The notes: a model not told the origin generated them from the letters alone. 64,000 nt of DNA from an uncultured Dorea sp. (GCA_910577685.1 CAJTOH010000016.1:18871-82870); one strand, 5' to 3'. Shown: positions 54,544 through 63,046, numbered from the stretch's first letter. Numbers and translations are program-made.

Positions 54544-55368
54544 ATGATTTACAAAGAGGTTCCGGTACAAGTAGAAGGGTCTGCAGATTATGCAAGGCTT
54601 CAGGTCTATATTCAGGATACTCCCCATGACGGAAGCCTGAAGATTGAGAAGCGTCCAATGATTATAATCTGCCCGGGAGGCGGATACGAGAGAACCAGTT
54701 TTCGGGAGGGGGAGCCTATAGCGCTGCATTTTTTAAGCAAAGGATATCATGCATGCGTCCTGCGTTATTCCGTCGCTCCGGTTCGTTTTCCGGTACAGGT
54801 ATTGGAGGTAGGACAGGCGTTTCGGACGCTTCGGCAGCATGCGGATGAATGGAATGTAGATATGGACCGAATCGTTGTGCAGGGTTCCTCGGCAGGAGGG
54901 CATCTGGCCGCATGTTACGGCGTATTCTGGAATCAGGATTTTCTGCTCTCACCGCTCGGAGTGAAGGCAGAGGAGATAAAGCCGAAGGGTATTATGCTGA
55001 GCTATCCTGTGATTACTTCTGATCCGGCATATGCCCATATGGGAAGTTTCGAGAATCTTTTGGGGGAAGATTGCGGCGGTAAGGCAGAGCAGGCGGCGAT
55101 TGAGAAGCTGGTGATGGAGACGACGCCTCCTTGTTTTATCTGGCATACCATGGAAGACGCTGTTGTGCCGGTGGAAAATTCACTGATGATGACGGCGGCG
55201 CTTCGTAAGGCGGGAATTCCGGCGGAGCTGCACATTTTCCCGGAAGGGGAGCATGGATTGAGCCTTGCAAGCCCCATTGTGGAGCGTGCGAACGGCGCGG
55301 GGGTTCAGGCGGAGTGCGCGCAGTGGATTGATCTGGCGGACGCATGGCTTGAGAGGTTATTCGCATAG
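54544..55368 (+). CDS. Alpha/beta-hydrolase (esterase, acetylxylan-esterase-like)
   Basis: A 274-residue cytoplasmic alpha/beta hydrolase. The oxyanion segment is IICPGGGYERTSFREGEPIA, the nucleophile elbow VVQGSSAGGHLAA, and the late acid and base lie in WHTMEDAVVPVENS and FPEGEHGLSLA. This is the BD-FAE / acetyl-esterase group, which removes acetyl or feruloyl groups from plant or host oligosaccharides. No signal peptide is present, so it acts on imported substrates. It stands between terminators within the glycolytic region but does not belong to glycolysis. Confidence 0.85.
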   Translation: MIYKEVPVQVEGSADYARLQVYIQDTPHDGSLKIEKRPMIIICPGGGYERTSFREGEPIALHFLSKGYHACVLRYSVAPVRFPVQVLEVGQAFRTLRQHADEWNVDMDRIVVQGSSAGGHLAACYGVFWNQDFLLSPLGVKAEEIKPKGIMLSYPVITSDPAYAHMGSFENLLGEDCGGKAEQAAIEKLVMETTPPCFIWHTMEDAVVPVENSLMMTAALRKAGIPAELHIFPEGEHGLSLASPIVERANGAGVQAECAQWIDLADAWLERLFA

Positions 55369-55421
55369 TTTTTCTATTTGAGTAAATGTAATTAAAATGA
55401 GCGAAGGAGTGTTAAGGCATT

Positions 55422-56960
55422 ATGAACAAGAAACCAACGGTACTTATGATTTTGGATGGTTATGGGTTGAATGAGAAGGCGGAAGGAAACGCTGTCGCAG
55501 AGGGTAAGACACCCGTTATGGATAAGCTGATGGCTGAGTATCCGTTTGTAAAAGGTAATGCAAGCGGTTTGGCAGTCGGGCTTCCGGATGGCCAGATGGG
55601 AAATTCCGAGGTCGGGCACCTGAATATGGGCGCCGGACGTATCGTGTATCAGGATCTGACAAAGATTACGAAGGCAATCCAGGACGGAGATTTCTTCGAG
55701 AATCCGGCGCTTCTTGCGGCGTGTGAGAATGTAAAGAAGAACCATAGCGCGCTCCATATGTTCGGTCTTGTATCCGACGGGGGTGTACACAGCCATAATA
55801 CGCATATCTACGGTCTTTTGGAACTTGCAAAGCGTCAGGGAATTGAGAAGGTATATGTACACTGTTTCTTAGACGGACGCGACACGCCTCCGGCTTCCGG
55901 AAAGGAATATGTGGAGCAGCTTGCTGCTAAGATGGAAGAGATCGGTGTCGGTGAAGTGGCGACTGTCATGGGACGTTACTATGCTATGGACCGCGACAAC
56001 CGTTGGGACCGCGTGGAGAAGGCGTACCGCGCTATGGTTTACGGAGAGGGCGAGACAGCGGTTGGCGGACCTCAGGGAATCCAGGAGTCTTACGATAAGG
56101 ATACCACGGATGAGTTTGTTCTTCCTACGGTTGTGATGAAAGACGGCGCGCCTATGGCAACGATTAAGGACAATGATTCCATTATCTTTTTTAATTTCCG
56201 TCCGGACCGTGCAAGAGAGATTACCAGAACCTTCTGTGACGACGAGTTCACAGGATTTGACAGGGGAGAGAGAATCAAGACGTGTTATGTATGCTTTACC
56301 GAGTATGATGTGACTATTGAGAATAAGCAGGTTGCATTTGTTAAGGAAGAGATTACCAATACATTTGGCGAATTCTTGGCATCCAACGGAAAGAAACAGG
56401 CGCGTATCGCGGAGACGGAGAAGTATGCCCATGTGACCTTCTTCTTTAACGGAGGCGTGGAAGAACCCAACGAGGGGGAGGATAGGATCCTTGTCAATTC
56501 TCCGAAGGTGGCGACTTACGATTTGAAGCCGGAGATGAGCGCTTACGAGGTGTGCGGCAAGTTGACAGAAGCTATCCGTTCCGATAAGTATGACGTGATA
56601 ATTATTAATTTTGCAAATCCGGATATGGTAGGCCATACCGGTGTGGAATCTGCCGCCGTCAAAGCTATTGAAGCGGTGGATGAGTGCGTAGGAAAGGTGG
56701 TCGACGCCATTAAGGAAGCGGACGGGCAGATGTTTATCTGTGCGGATCATGGAAATGCGGAGCAGTTGATCGACGACGAGACGGGCGAGCCGTTTACGGC
56801 GCATACCACCAATCCGGTACCGTTTATTCTGGTCAATGCAGATCCGGCTTATAAGCTTCGGGAGGGCGGCTGTCTGGCGGATATCGCGCCGACTCTCATT
56901 GAACTGATGGGCATGGAACAGCCGAAGGAGATGACGGGAAACAGCCTGCTGATAAAGTAA
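55422..56960 (+). CDS. gpmI: 2,3-bisphosphoglycerate-independent phosphoglycerate mutase
   Basis: A 512-residue alkaline-phosphatase-fold mutase. MILDGYGLN at the start binds metal, the phosphoserine is in GNSEVGHLNMGAGR, and later HCFLDGRDTPP, NFRPDRAREI, NPDMVGHTG and CADHGNAEQL supply the two-manganese site. It interconverts 3- and 2-phosphoglycerate. It completes the lower glycolytic set with gap, pgk and tpiA; no enolase gene is in the window. It is preceded by GAAGGAG nine bases upstream. Confidence 0.96.
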   Translation: MNKKPTVLMILDGYGLNEKAEGNAVAEGKTPVMDKLMAEYPFVKGNASGLAVGLPDGQMGNSEVGHLNMGAGRIVYQDLTKITKAIQDGDFFENPALLAACENVKKNHSALHMFGLVSDGGVHSHNTHIYGLLELAKRQGIEKVYVHCFLDGRDTPPASGKEYVEQLAAKMEEIGVGEVATVMGRYYAMDRDNRWDRVEKAYRAMVYGEGETAVGGPQGIQESYDKDTTDEFVLPTVVMKDGAPMATIKDNDSIIFFNFRPDRAREITRTFCDDEFTGFDRGERIKTCYVCFTEYDVTIENKQVAFVKEEITNTFGEFLASNGKKQARIAETEKYAHVTFFFNGGVEEPNEGEDRILVNSPKVATYDLKPEMSAYEVCGKLTEAIRSDKYDVIIINFANPDMVGHTGVESAAVKAIEAVDECVGKVVDAIKEADGQMFICADHGNAEQLIDDETGEPFTAHTTNPVPFILVNADPAYKLREGGCLADIAPTLIELMGMEQPKEMTGNSLLIK

Positions 56961-57004
56961 GCTGTAATCAACGGCGCTGATCAAGGTCCGGGAGGGAGGA
57001 AGGT

Positions 57005-57673
57005 ATGCTGATCCTAATTGTGGAAGACGATGCTGTGATCCGGCAGGAATTAAAGTTTCTTTTGGAAAATGCTTTCTATCAGGTAACGGCTCTTGAGGAG
57101 TTCACGGATGTTGCGTCTGTTGTATTGTCGCAGAATCCTGATCTGGTGCTTCTGGACCTTAACCTCCCGGAGGAGTCCGGTTTCGACGTCTGTACGAAGA
57201 TACGGGCAAAGTCGGAGGTGCCTGTGATCTTTGTGACCGGCAGGGCGGATTCTATGGACGAACTGACAGGTATCCTGAAAGGCGGGGATGATTATATCAC
57301 GAAACCGTTCCAAGCGCCGATTCTTCTGGCAAGAATCGGCGCAGTCTTAAAAAGGACCTGCCGGGAGACAGACCGGGAGCCTGTCAAATTTACCCATAAG
57401 GAAGTGGAGCTTAATATCGCCGGAGGTACGGTGAGCTTTCATGGAAAGCAGGCGGAGCTTTCGAAGAATGAGCTTAAGATTATGCATCTGCTCTTCCAAA
57501 AGAAGGGGAACATTGTTCCCAGAGGGGATATGATCGAGTACCTGTGGGACAATCAAGTATTTATTGACGATAATACCCTAAGCGTAAATATCACGCGTAT
57601 CCGCGGAAAGCTGGAAGAAATCGGGGTTTTTGGCCTGATTGAAACGAAGCGGGGGATGGGGTATAGGATCTGA
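57005..57673 (+). CDS. OmpR-family response regulator (BceR-like)
   Basis: A 222-residue regulator with a receiver (LIVEDDAVIRQELKFLLENA, phospho-acceptor in LVLLDLNLPEESGFDVC, conserved Lys in DYITKPFQAPIL) and a C-terminal winged helix (SKNELKIMHLLFQKKGNIV). It is the BceR/VncR subgroup, which in Firmicutes answers cell-envelope stress such as peptide antibiotics. The partner kinase gene follows 39 bases later. No BceAB-type ABC transporter is encoded beside it, which is unusual. Confidence 0.9.
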   Translation: MLILIVEDDAVIRQELKFLLENAFYQVTALEEFTDVASVVLSQNPDLVLLDLNLPEESGFDVCTKIRAKSEVPVIFVTGRADSMDELTGILKGGDDYITKPFQAPILLARIGAVLKRTCRETDREPVKFTHKEVELNIAGGTVSFHGKQAELSKNELKIMHLLFQKKGNIVPRGDMIEYLWDNQVFIDDNTLSVNITRIRGKLEEIGVFGLIETKRGMGYRI

Positions 57674-57712
57674 TGCCGGAGGCGGCAATAGCAAAAATAG
57701 GGGTGTCGCAAT

Positions 57713-58855
57713 ATGAAAATAGAGGAATATTTGAGGGATAAGGTCCTGCTTTTGACGCTGCATACGGGTTGTATGCTGCTTCTGGCAGGATTTTTACATG
57801 CCACCGGTTACGAGGCTCAATATTGCCTTCTGATTATTATCTTCTGGGTCTTGATTCTGGCGCTGTGGCTTGGCTGTGATTTTTATAGCAGGAAACGTTA
57901 TTTTCATGAATTATGGACAATGCTTGAAAAGATGGACAGGCGGTATCTTCTAGGGGAATTGATGCCAAGTTCCCACAAGCTGGAAGACAGCCTATATAAG
58001 GAAATGCTCCGGATTTCCAACAAGTCTGTGATTGAGAGGATCCGCCGGATTGAGGATGAACACAAGGAGTATCAGGAGTACATTGAGAGCTGGGTGCATG
58101 AGGTGAAGGCTCCTATTACGAGTATTGACTTGATGTGTGAAAATTACAGAATCCGGAAATCAGGAGAAGAAGGCGGAGCAAAAGAGGATATGGCCCGCAG
58201 GATCCGTCTGGAAAATCAGAAAATAGAAAACTATGTGGATATGGCGCTGTACTATGCCAGATCGGATGAGGTGTATAAAGATTATGTGATACGGGAGACA
58301 GAGCTTCATGAGATTGCGGTAGTAGTCCTTAAGAGAAACAAGCATTATCTGATAGAGAATAAGGTGCAGGCCAAGGTCGATTGCAAGGAGTCAGCGTTTA
58401 CGGATCGGAAATGGATTATCTTTATCCTGAATCAGCTCGTGCAAAACTGTACGAAATACCGTCGGGAGGAGGGTGCCGTGATCCGGATTTATACGGAGGA
58501 ATATACGCAGGAGGAGGCGCTTGGCGGGGATTCCGAAAAGGGGGAGGGCGACTGTCTGGCAAAACACAGCCGCGGCGTGCGGCTGGTGGTTCAGGATAAT
58601 GGAATTGGGATTAAGGAGGAGGAATTAAGCCGGGTCTTTGAAAAGGGGTTTACCGGAAGCAACGGGCGTAAGATGGAGCGTTCCACCGGGATGGGGCTTT
58701 ATCTTTGTAAGAAACTGTGCCGGAAGCTTGGGATTGAGATTTATGCAGAGTCGAAAGAGGGGCAGGGGACGAAGATGATCTTGGAATTCCCGGTGAGTTC
58801 TTTTTATATTTTTAATGATATAAGCGAAAAGGGTTATGCTGGGAATACGCCATGA
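57713..58855 (+). CDS. Sensor histidine kinase (BceS-like)
   Basis: A 380-residue kinase with two membrane helices close together (about 15-32 and 38-57) and almost no extracellular loop, the intramembrane-sensing type. HisKA has YIESWVHEVKAPITSIDLM with the phospho-histidine, and the ATPase domain has LNQLVQNCTKYR, VQDNGIGIKEEEL and STGMGLYLCKKL. BceS proteins usually end near 335 residues; here an insert around residues 260-285 and a short tail add length. Its 3' end overlaps the convergent LytTR gene by 44 bases. Confidence 0.9.
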   Translation: MKIEEYLRDKVLLLTLHTGCMLLLAGFLHATGYEAQYCLLIIIFWVLILALWLGCDFYSRKRYFHELWTMLEKMDRRYLLGELMPSSHKLEDSLYKEMLRISNKSVIERIRRIEDEHKEYQEYIESWVHEVKAPITSIDLMCENYRIRKSGEEGGAKEDMARRIRLENQKIENYVDMALYYARSDEVYKDYVIRETELHEIAVVVLKRNKHYLIENKVQAKVDCKESAFTDRKWIIFILNQLVQNCTKYRREEGAVIRIYTEEYTQEEALGGDSEKGEGDCLAKHSRGVRLVVQDNGIGIKEEELSRVFEKGFTGSNGRKMERSTGMGLYLCKKLCRKLGIEIYAESKEGQGTKMILEFPVSSFYIFNDISEKGYAGNTP

Positions 58856-59276
58856 GTATTTTCGCGGCATAGCTCCGGCTCATGTGCAGTTTTGCGCCGT
58901 TCGTAAGAAGGATATTACTGTGTTGGATGGAGCGGATTTTATTGAGTGAAACGATGCAGCTCTGGCTGCATTTTGAAAACCCGTAGGGGGATAAGATTTT
59001 TAATTCCTTTGCCAGCGTCCCATATTTGCGGTAGGTTCCATGCTGCGTATGGACAGAGATATGGTGTCCCTGAATCTGCAGGTAATAGATATCATATACG
59101 TTGAATTTTGAAACTGAGGATTTTGTCTTGCATATATATTCATGATGCAGATTGGTGTAGAGCTGTAACGCCTGTTCTACATTAGATATACCAAAATGGG
59201 AGATAAAATCTGACAGATGGTGTTGAAGAGTCTGATTATTTGATAGTTCCTGCAGCCATTCTTGTAATACGTCCAT
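58812..59276 (-). CDS. LytTR-domain DNA-binding regulator
   Basis: A 154-residue protein with a short helical N-terminus and a LytTR domain from about residue 55 (SSVSKFNVYDIYYLQIQGHH, then YRKYGTLAKELKIL, SQSCIVSLNKIRSI). LytTR regulators bind direct repeats and often control virulence, competence or bacteriocin genes. It has no receiver domain, so the control input is unclear. Its gene converges on the BceS-like gene and shares its last 44 bases with it, which would allow antisense interference. Confidence 0.85.
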   Translation of the reverse strand: MDVLQEWLQELSNNQTLQHHLSDFISHFGISNVEQALQLYTNLHHEYICKTKSSVSKFNVYDIYYLQIQGHHISVHTQHGTYRKYGTLAKELKILSPYGFSKCSQSCIVSLNKIRSIQHSNILLTNGAKLHMSRSYAAKILMAYSQHNPFRLYH

Positions 59277-59418
59277 TTTTCTTTTGTCCTCAATTTCTCA
59301 TCCTATTATGTATAACACTTAGATTATGAAAAACTTACGTGAATCGGATAAATTTTTTTTATTATAAGATTTATTTTCCAAATGTGGCTTTTATCCTGCG
59401 GGTTGTGTTGTGCGAGAA

Positions 59419-59447
59419 TTGTCGAAAAAATGGGAAAAATGTATAAT
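59419..59447 (+). promoter_or_regulatory. Promoter of the AAA ATPase gene
   Basis: TTGTCG (59419-59424), a 17-base spacer and TATAAT (59442-59447) lie 38 bases before the start codon. Confidence 0.65.
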
Positions 59448-59485
59448 AAGAAGTAAATTTATGCGAAGTGAGAGGATGAGATAAG

Positions 59486-60289
59486 ATGTTTATTCCGGAA
59501 CGATTCAAGAAGCAGATCAATACGCATTTATTGGGAAATATGCTGGATATCGACGACTATCCTCTGATTTTAGCAATTATGGGAAGACCGGGAATGGGTA
59601 AGACAAGGCAGTTGAGGATACATTTGGAGCAGCTTGGAGTGGATGCCTTTTCCGTCAGTTCCGCCGAGCTTGATTGTGAGCGGGACGGCTCTGCGGCAAA
59701 ATTGTTAAAGCAGCAGTATATCAATGCTTCCGTGAACATCTTAAAGAAGATGCCGTCCGTGCTTGTGATTGACGATATTGACACAATCGTCGGCGAAGGG
59801 CATAAGAATACGGACGCATCCAACCATCAGGGCGTTTTGGCTTTTCTCATGCATATTTCCGATAACCCGTATTATATTGAAAATGTAGGAAATGTGAACA
59901 GGGTACCCATATTTTTTACCGGGAATAATTTTGAAGCGATATATGAACCTCTGAGAAGGCCGGGGAGGACTTTAGAGTTTGAATGGGAACCCGGACAGGA
60001 GGAAAAGATTGATATTATTGCTTCGTGCCTTTCCAATACGGCGGACGCTAAGAAGGTTGCCGCCGAGCTGGTTGATATTTATCCAAACCAGTCCATTTCC
60101 TTTTTTACGAATTTCTTTACTACTCAAAAATTGGAGCTGTTGTCAGAGATGGCAAGCAATGCGATGCTGAAATGTATTTTGGAAAATTCCCAATATAAGC
60201 GGCAGTTATATCAGAAGTATATTCAGGAATATAATGATATTGACTGGAAGGATGTTATGTTTATGGATCGGGAGAGTAAAGGGCTGTAA
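59486..60289 (+). CDS. Orphan AAA-family ATPase (Rubisco-activase-like fold)
   Basis: A 267-residue single-domain AAA protein. Walker A is IMGRPGMGKTRQLRIHLEQ near residues 31-40, Walker B is SVLVIDDIDTIVG, sensor 1 is PIFFTGNNF, and the arginine-finger segment is EPLRRPGRTLEFEWEPG. The order resembles Rubisco-activase-type remodelers, but there is no Rubisco or obvious client gene nearby. It has its own promoter. The role is unknown; a chaperone-like or phage-related function is possible. Confidence 0.78.
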   Translation: MFIPERFKKQINTHLLGNMLDIDDYPLILAIMGRPGMGKTRQLRIHLEQLGVDAFSVSSAELDCERDGSAAKLLKQQYINASVNILKKMPSVLVIDDIDTIVGEGHKNTDASNHQGVLAFLMHISDNPYYIENVGNVNRVPIFFTGNNFEAIYEPLRRPGRTLEFEWEPGQEEKIDIIASCLSNTADAKKVAAELVDIYPNQSISFFTNFFTTQKLELLSEMASNAMLKCILENSQYKRQLYQKYIQEYNDIDWKDVMFMDRESKGL

Positions 60290-60496
60290 TTCAAAAGAGG
60301 GGTTTGAGATTTGAATCGGCAGAAGATTTGCCCGAGATGATATGGACTTTGTTGCTCTTGCTACCTATAAGAGGTGCGATTTCGCGCTGAAAAACTCGGG
60401 ATTTCCGTATAAAATGTGCGGAAACACCTCGCGGAATAGTGGCGTGTAAACAGTAACGTGAACCCTTTCATGATTCGTTGATAATTGAATAAAGGC

Positions 60497-60525
60497 TTTA
60501 CACCACAATTACCGATTGATATAAT
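60497..60525 (+). promoter_or_regulatory. Promoter of small-gene cassette 1
   Basis: TTTACA (60497-60502), a 17-base spacer and TATAAT (60520-60525). The same arrangement is found in copy 2. Confidence 0.72.
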
Positions 60526-60569
60526 AAAAGTACCAAAGCAAACGGCATTTATAGAAAGTAGGTGAAGAT

Positions 60570-60761
60570 ATGCCGAGTCAAGCAGATATTGTTAGGGATT
60601 CAATAATCGAATTTTCAAGGATTCAAGACTGGATGATATTAGCTAAAAAGAATGATGATCTTGAAACATATGAACAGATACACAAACGTTATATTGAATT
60701 GAAAGTTACATTGTCATCTTTAGGCGTTAATATCACGGAACTTGATAGAATCAAAGAGTAA
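60570..60761 (+). CDS. Small protein of unknown function, cassette copy 1
   Basis: A 63-residue, charged, probably helical protein (MPSQADIVRDSIIEFSRIQD at the start, LGVNITELDRIKE at the end). AGGTGA stands before the ATG. I do not recognise a family. Its second half lines up loosely with the 54-residue protein encoded at 63047-63211: both have a Tyr/Leu-rich helix and then L-x-x-(L/F)-G-(V/I)-(N/D)-x-x-E-L. Own promoter and terminator make it an independent unit. Confidence 0.6.
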   Translation: MPSQADIVRDSIIEFSRIQDWMILAKKNDDLETYEQIHKRYIELKVTLSSLGVNITELDRIKE

Positions 60762-60789
60762 TAGTATATAAGTAAGCAGTAACCTATAA

Positions 60790-60834
60790 GGTGTAAAGTC
60801 TTTATTAAATTATTAAAGGCTTTGCACCTTTTTT
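60790..60834 (+). terminator. Terminator of small-gene cassette 1
   Basis: GGTGTAAAGTCTTT (60790-60803) pairs with AAAGGCTTTGCACC (60815-60828), two G-T pairs, and six T follow. Confidence 0.82.
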
Positions 60835-60899
60835 ATTCTCCAAATATAAAGCAACCGAGTAGCCGAAAGCACTCGCAAACTTAAATCAATATACTGGTG

Positions 60900-60933
60900 A
60901 ATCATCCGGGCATAGGCAATAGTCCGGATGATT
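60900..60933. other. Stem-loop in gene-free region 60762-61546
   Basis: AATCATCCGG and CCGGATGATT form a perfect 10-bp stem with a 14-base loop. No T run follows. The rest of this 785-bp stretch holds only a possible 22-codon frame (60985-61053, MCITKSELESKVQELRSFYK at its start, AGGAG upstream, probably the broken 5' end of a lost gene) and IS-end-like repeats. Confidence 0.4.
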
Positions 60934-61160
60934 ATTTATGGGTTGCTAATAATCAAAATGATGTGAGAAAAGGAGAGTGAGATTATGTGTATTACAAAGA
61001 GTGAATTAGAAAGCAAGGTACAGGAGTTAAGAAGCTTCTACAAGAGGTTATGACGATTCTATGCCCGGATGCTCCATGCAATTCTTACAAACCCCACTTA
61101 TACGAGGACACTGAAAAAAGCCCAATTTTTCAAAGAATTAGATGTTTTCAGTGCCCTCAT

Positions 61161-61246
61161 AACACATTTTACCTCACTTTGCTGTAAAGCTATAAAAAGA
61201 TATAAGAAAATACATGAAATCCAGTAATCTTTAAAACTGTAAGATA
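61161..61246 (+). repeat. Dispersed repeat, copy 1 (IS-end-like remnant)
   Basis: Bases 61161-61220 match 63724-63783 at about 56 of 60 positions, and 61213-61246 match 63837-63871. The segment just left, CACTGAAAAAAGCCC at 61100, matches the one beside the transposase remnant at 63608. It is probably a decayed copy of the same insertion-sequence end. Confidence 0.6.
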
Positions 61247-61546
61247 AAAAATCCTTAAAACCCTTAGTTTTACGGTGATAAGGAAGTATTTGCAACAACT
61301 TATCATCAACGCTGACGAACAGGGTGTAAGCAAAAGCAGAGAACATATCACTTTCATTAGTGGTTGGTTCTCTGCTTTTCTGTTACGCAATAGAACGCCT
61401 TTTTTGAGGGTAGACATATAAAACCCTCGCCTCATCATTTTATCGCTCGCAAAGCTGCATAAATCAAGGGATAAATAATCTCTACCGCGTAACAATCCCA
61501 CAATAAATCCAACAAAATAAAAGAAGATTTTTCATTAACTTCAAAA

Positions 61547-61645
61547 TGGCTCGATGTGGAATCGAACCACATCTTTCCCCTTCATAAATACATTTTAACA
61601 AATATACTTATGAAGGGGGACGTCCTACCAATGGACTATCGAGCC
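61547..61645 (-). tRNA. tRNA-like gene with extended, anticodon-less hairpin arm
   Basis: On the minus strand a 99-base sequence has a 7-bp acceptor stem (GGCTCGA with TCGAGCC) and A as discriminator, a D arm GTCC-ATTGGTA-GGAC with conserved A14, G18 and G19, and a perfect T arm TGTGG-TTCGATT-CCACA. Where the anticodon arm should be there is a hairpin of about 20 bp: TCCCC/GGGGA, one bulged C, TTCATAA/TTATGAA, then an 8-bp AT-rich stem closed by GTTA. No 7-base anticodon loop can form, so it cannot decode normally. It may be a tRNA mimic, or a tRNA gene interrupted by a 34-base palindrome. No CCA is encoded. Its first ten bases overlap the end of the HEPN gene. Confidence 0.55.
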
Positions 61646-62429
61646 ATAACATAATCAACTAAATATGATATTTGAGATTCTAAATCTTTATCAATTCTAA
61701 ATGAAGTATTAATATAAGCGAATATAGCTTTTTTACATCGTTCCGGTTTATATTTTTTCCATCTCGCAATTTGAGATTGTGGAATTTCATTTATGATTTT
61801 TATATAATCATACAAGACTAAATTATACAAATATGTTGCAAGTTCCACACATGAACGCGAAAACATCACAAAATCATCAAAGGAGATTTTTTCATACTCA
61901 TTCGGGGCAATCAATCTTGCAAATCTTGGATCTCTTTTAAGATTATAATTATGTAATTTTCTAAACCCTTTCTCGTGAGATTTAACGTCGCACAAATCAT
62001 GTACAGCTGTATTTCTAACTAACCTATAATACTCACACAAATCAAAAAGTGCTTGATTATCTTGTGATAATTTTTCATTAACAATATTTTTAACTGCACA
62101 TTTTAACCAAGAATCCTCCTGTAATTTTTCTTGATAGACATTGTTGCCAAAATTTTTTATCTCATTACAGATTTCTTTCAAAAATGTTTCAAAGCAAAGA
62201 TGCACATTAACAATATAACTTCTTGAAATGGCATTAATCATATATTCAGAATCATAGCTTGTTAAAGTGATTTCTTTTTATGTTGCCAATTCGATAAAAC
62301 TATTCCTTGTATGAATTTCTGAATCATAATCTGCGATAAAGCACCTTTTAGATAACTCAACAAATTGATTAATTGCACGATACTGACCCAACACATCCTT
62401 AAACGATTAAGTATATTCTTTTTCTGCAT
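61636..62429 (-). pseudogene. HEPN-type ribonuclease gene, disrupted near its 5' end
   Basis: The intact part (62241 down to 61636, 201 residues) has the HEPN signature RNTAVH (61999-62016) in CEYYRLVRNTAVHDL, a fold used by RNA-cutting toxins and defence nucleases; it resembles the MAE_28990-type HEPN proteins. Upstream in the same frame the protein continues after one TAA codon: YRAINQFVELSKRCF, then DSEIHTRNSFIELAT, stop, KEITLTSYDSEY, and a one-base shift near 62400 connects to the likely start MQKKNIL at 62429. So the gene seems to carry one nonsense codon and one frameshift. Translation from the internal ATG at 62241 lacks a ribosome binding site. The stop codon lies inside the tRNA-like gene. 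Confidence 0.65.
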
Positions 62430-62452
62430 GTTTATTTCAATTCCATTCCTAA

Positions 62453-62579
62453 CTATGTAGGTGATTCCTCATTATCTTCTTCATCATTTTCATCATTCAA
62501 TTCATCTTCTTCAATTGTTGCAAGTCTACTAAAATCTATATTTGAAAGCATTTTACCTATATTTACATCAAATATATTT
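62453..62579 (-). pseudogene. C-terminal fragment of an unknown protein upstream of the HEPN gene
   Basis: A minus-strand frame ends FDVNIGKMLSNIDFSRLATI and then a very acidic tail (EEDELNDENDEEDNEESPT), 24 bases before the HEPN start. It has no start of its own and is fused to a transposon gene remnant on its other side. It may be the 3' end of a former partner gene of the HEPN protein; the family cannot be told from this piece. Confidence 0.4.
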
Positions 62580-62681
62580 GATGTGCGCGGTGTAGTGCAG
62601 CAATACTGCGTCTACTGCTTCCGGCTCTCCGGCAACAGCTTTTTCGATTACCTCAAAAGGTATCAGTTTTTTGTTCCTCAT
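62568..62681 (-). pseudogene. Truncated Tn916-like helix-turn-helix regulator gene
   Basis: A 37-codon frame begins MRNKKLIPFEVIEKAVAGEP and continues EAVDAVLLHYTAHIKY, the N-terminus of the small helix-turn-helix protein that sits after the sigma-like gene in Tn916/Tn1549-type conjugative transposons. It ends by fusion to unrelated DNA. It overlaps the end of the sigma-like fragment by 29 bases, the usual arrangement in those elements. Confidence 0.6.
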
Positions 62682-62892
62682 GTTTCAATTTCTCCCATTC
62701 TTTCCGCAAATGTTTCAGTGCAACATTTCTCCGACTGTTTATTGTACTTCTGCAACGCCCATACAATTTACCGATTGCTTCATCACGATAGCCGACAAAA
62801 TAATACAATAGCAAGGCTTCCTGACGCAATTTCGGCAATCTTGATAATGCCGTTGCTAACCGTTCATCATCAATGAAATCCCCTGATGAGTC
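62653..62892 (-). pseudogene. Sigma-70-like (region 4) gene fragment of a conjugative transposon
   Basis: The frame reads DSSGDFIDDERLATALSRLP and then KLRQEALLLYYFVGYRDEAIGK-like sequence with a helix-turn-helix (GKLYGRCRSTINSRRNVALK), i.e. region 4 of a small ECF-like sigma factor. The 5' part is missing: the gene is cut where small-gene cassette 2 begins. Together with the truncated regulator gene downstream, it marks a dead Tn916-like element. Confidence 0.62.
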
Positions 62893-62974
62893 TTTGAAAA
62901 TTAAGACGAAATCCCCAAAACGGGGATCGGGATAGCAAAAGCATCCAAAAGTTCTTTGATAATTGAATAAAGGC

Positions 62975-63003
62975 TTTACACCACAATCACCGATTGATAT
63001 AAT
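62975..63003 (+). promoter_or_regulatory. Promoter of small-gene cassette 2
   Basis: TTTACA (62975-62980), a 17-base spacer and TATAAT (62998-63003), the same as in copy 1. Confidence 0.72.
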
Positions 63004-63046
63004 AAAAGTAGCAAGTAAACGGCACTGGTAGAAAGTAGGTGAGGAT

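Larger units (their letters stand above)
60488..60834 (+). repeat. Small-gene cassette, copy 1 (bounded by 17-bp inverted repeats)
   Basis: A unit of promoter, small gene and terminator. It opens with AATAAAGGCTTTACACC (60488-60504), and GGTGTAAAGTCTTTATT (60790-60806), its reverse complement with one mismatch, begins the terminator. Copy 2 at 62966-63280 has almost the same flanks but a diverged coding part. Confidence 0.7.

Noticed and set aside
55869..56984. Open frame of 371 codons on the minus strand
   Set aside because: It is the complement of gpmI with no start signal and no recognisable domain.
60290..60480. A gene in the gap after the AAA ATPase
   Set aside because: Short frames on both strands lack ribosome binding sites and family features; I see nothing convincing here.
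61547..61645. Selenocysteine tRNA, because of its 99-base length and a TCA in the right area
   Set aside because: The acceptor stem is 7 bp and the D stem 4 bp, and the extra length is in the anticodon arm, not in the variable arm, so it is not a tRNA-Sec.
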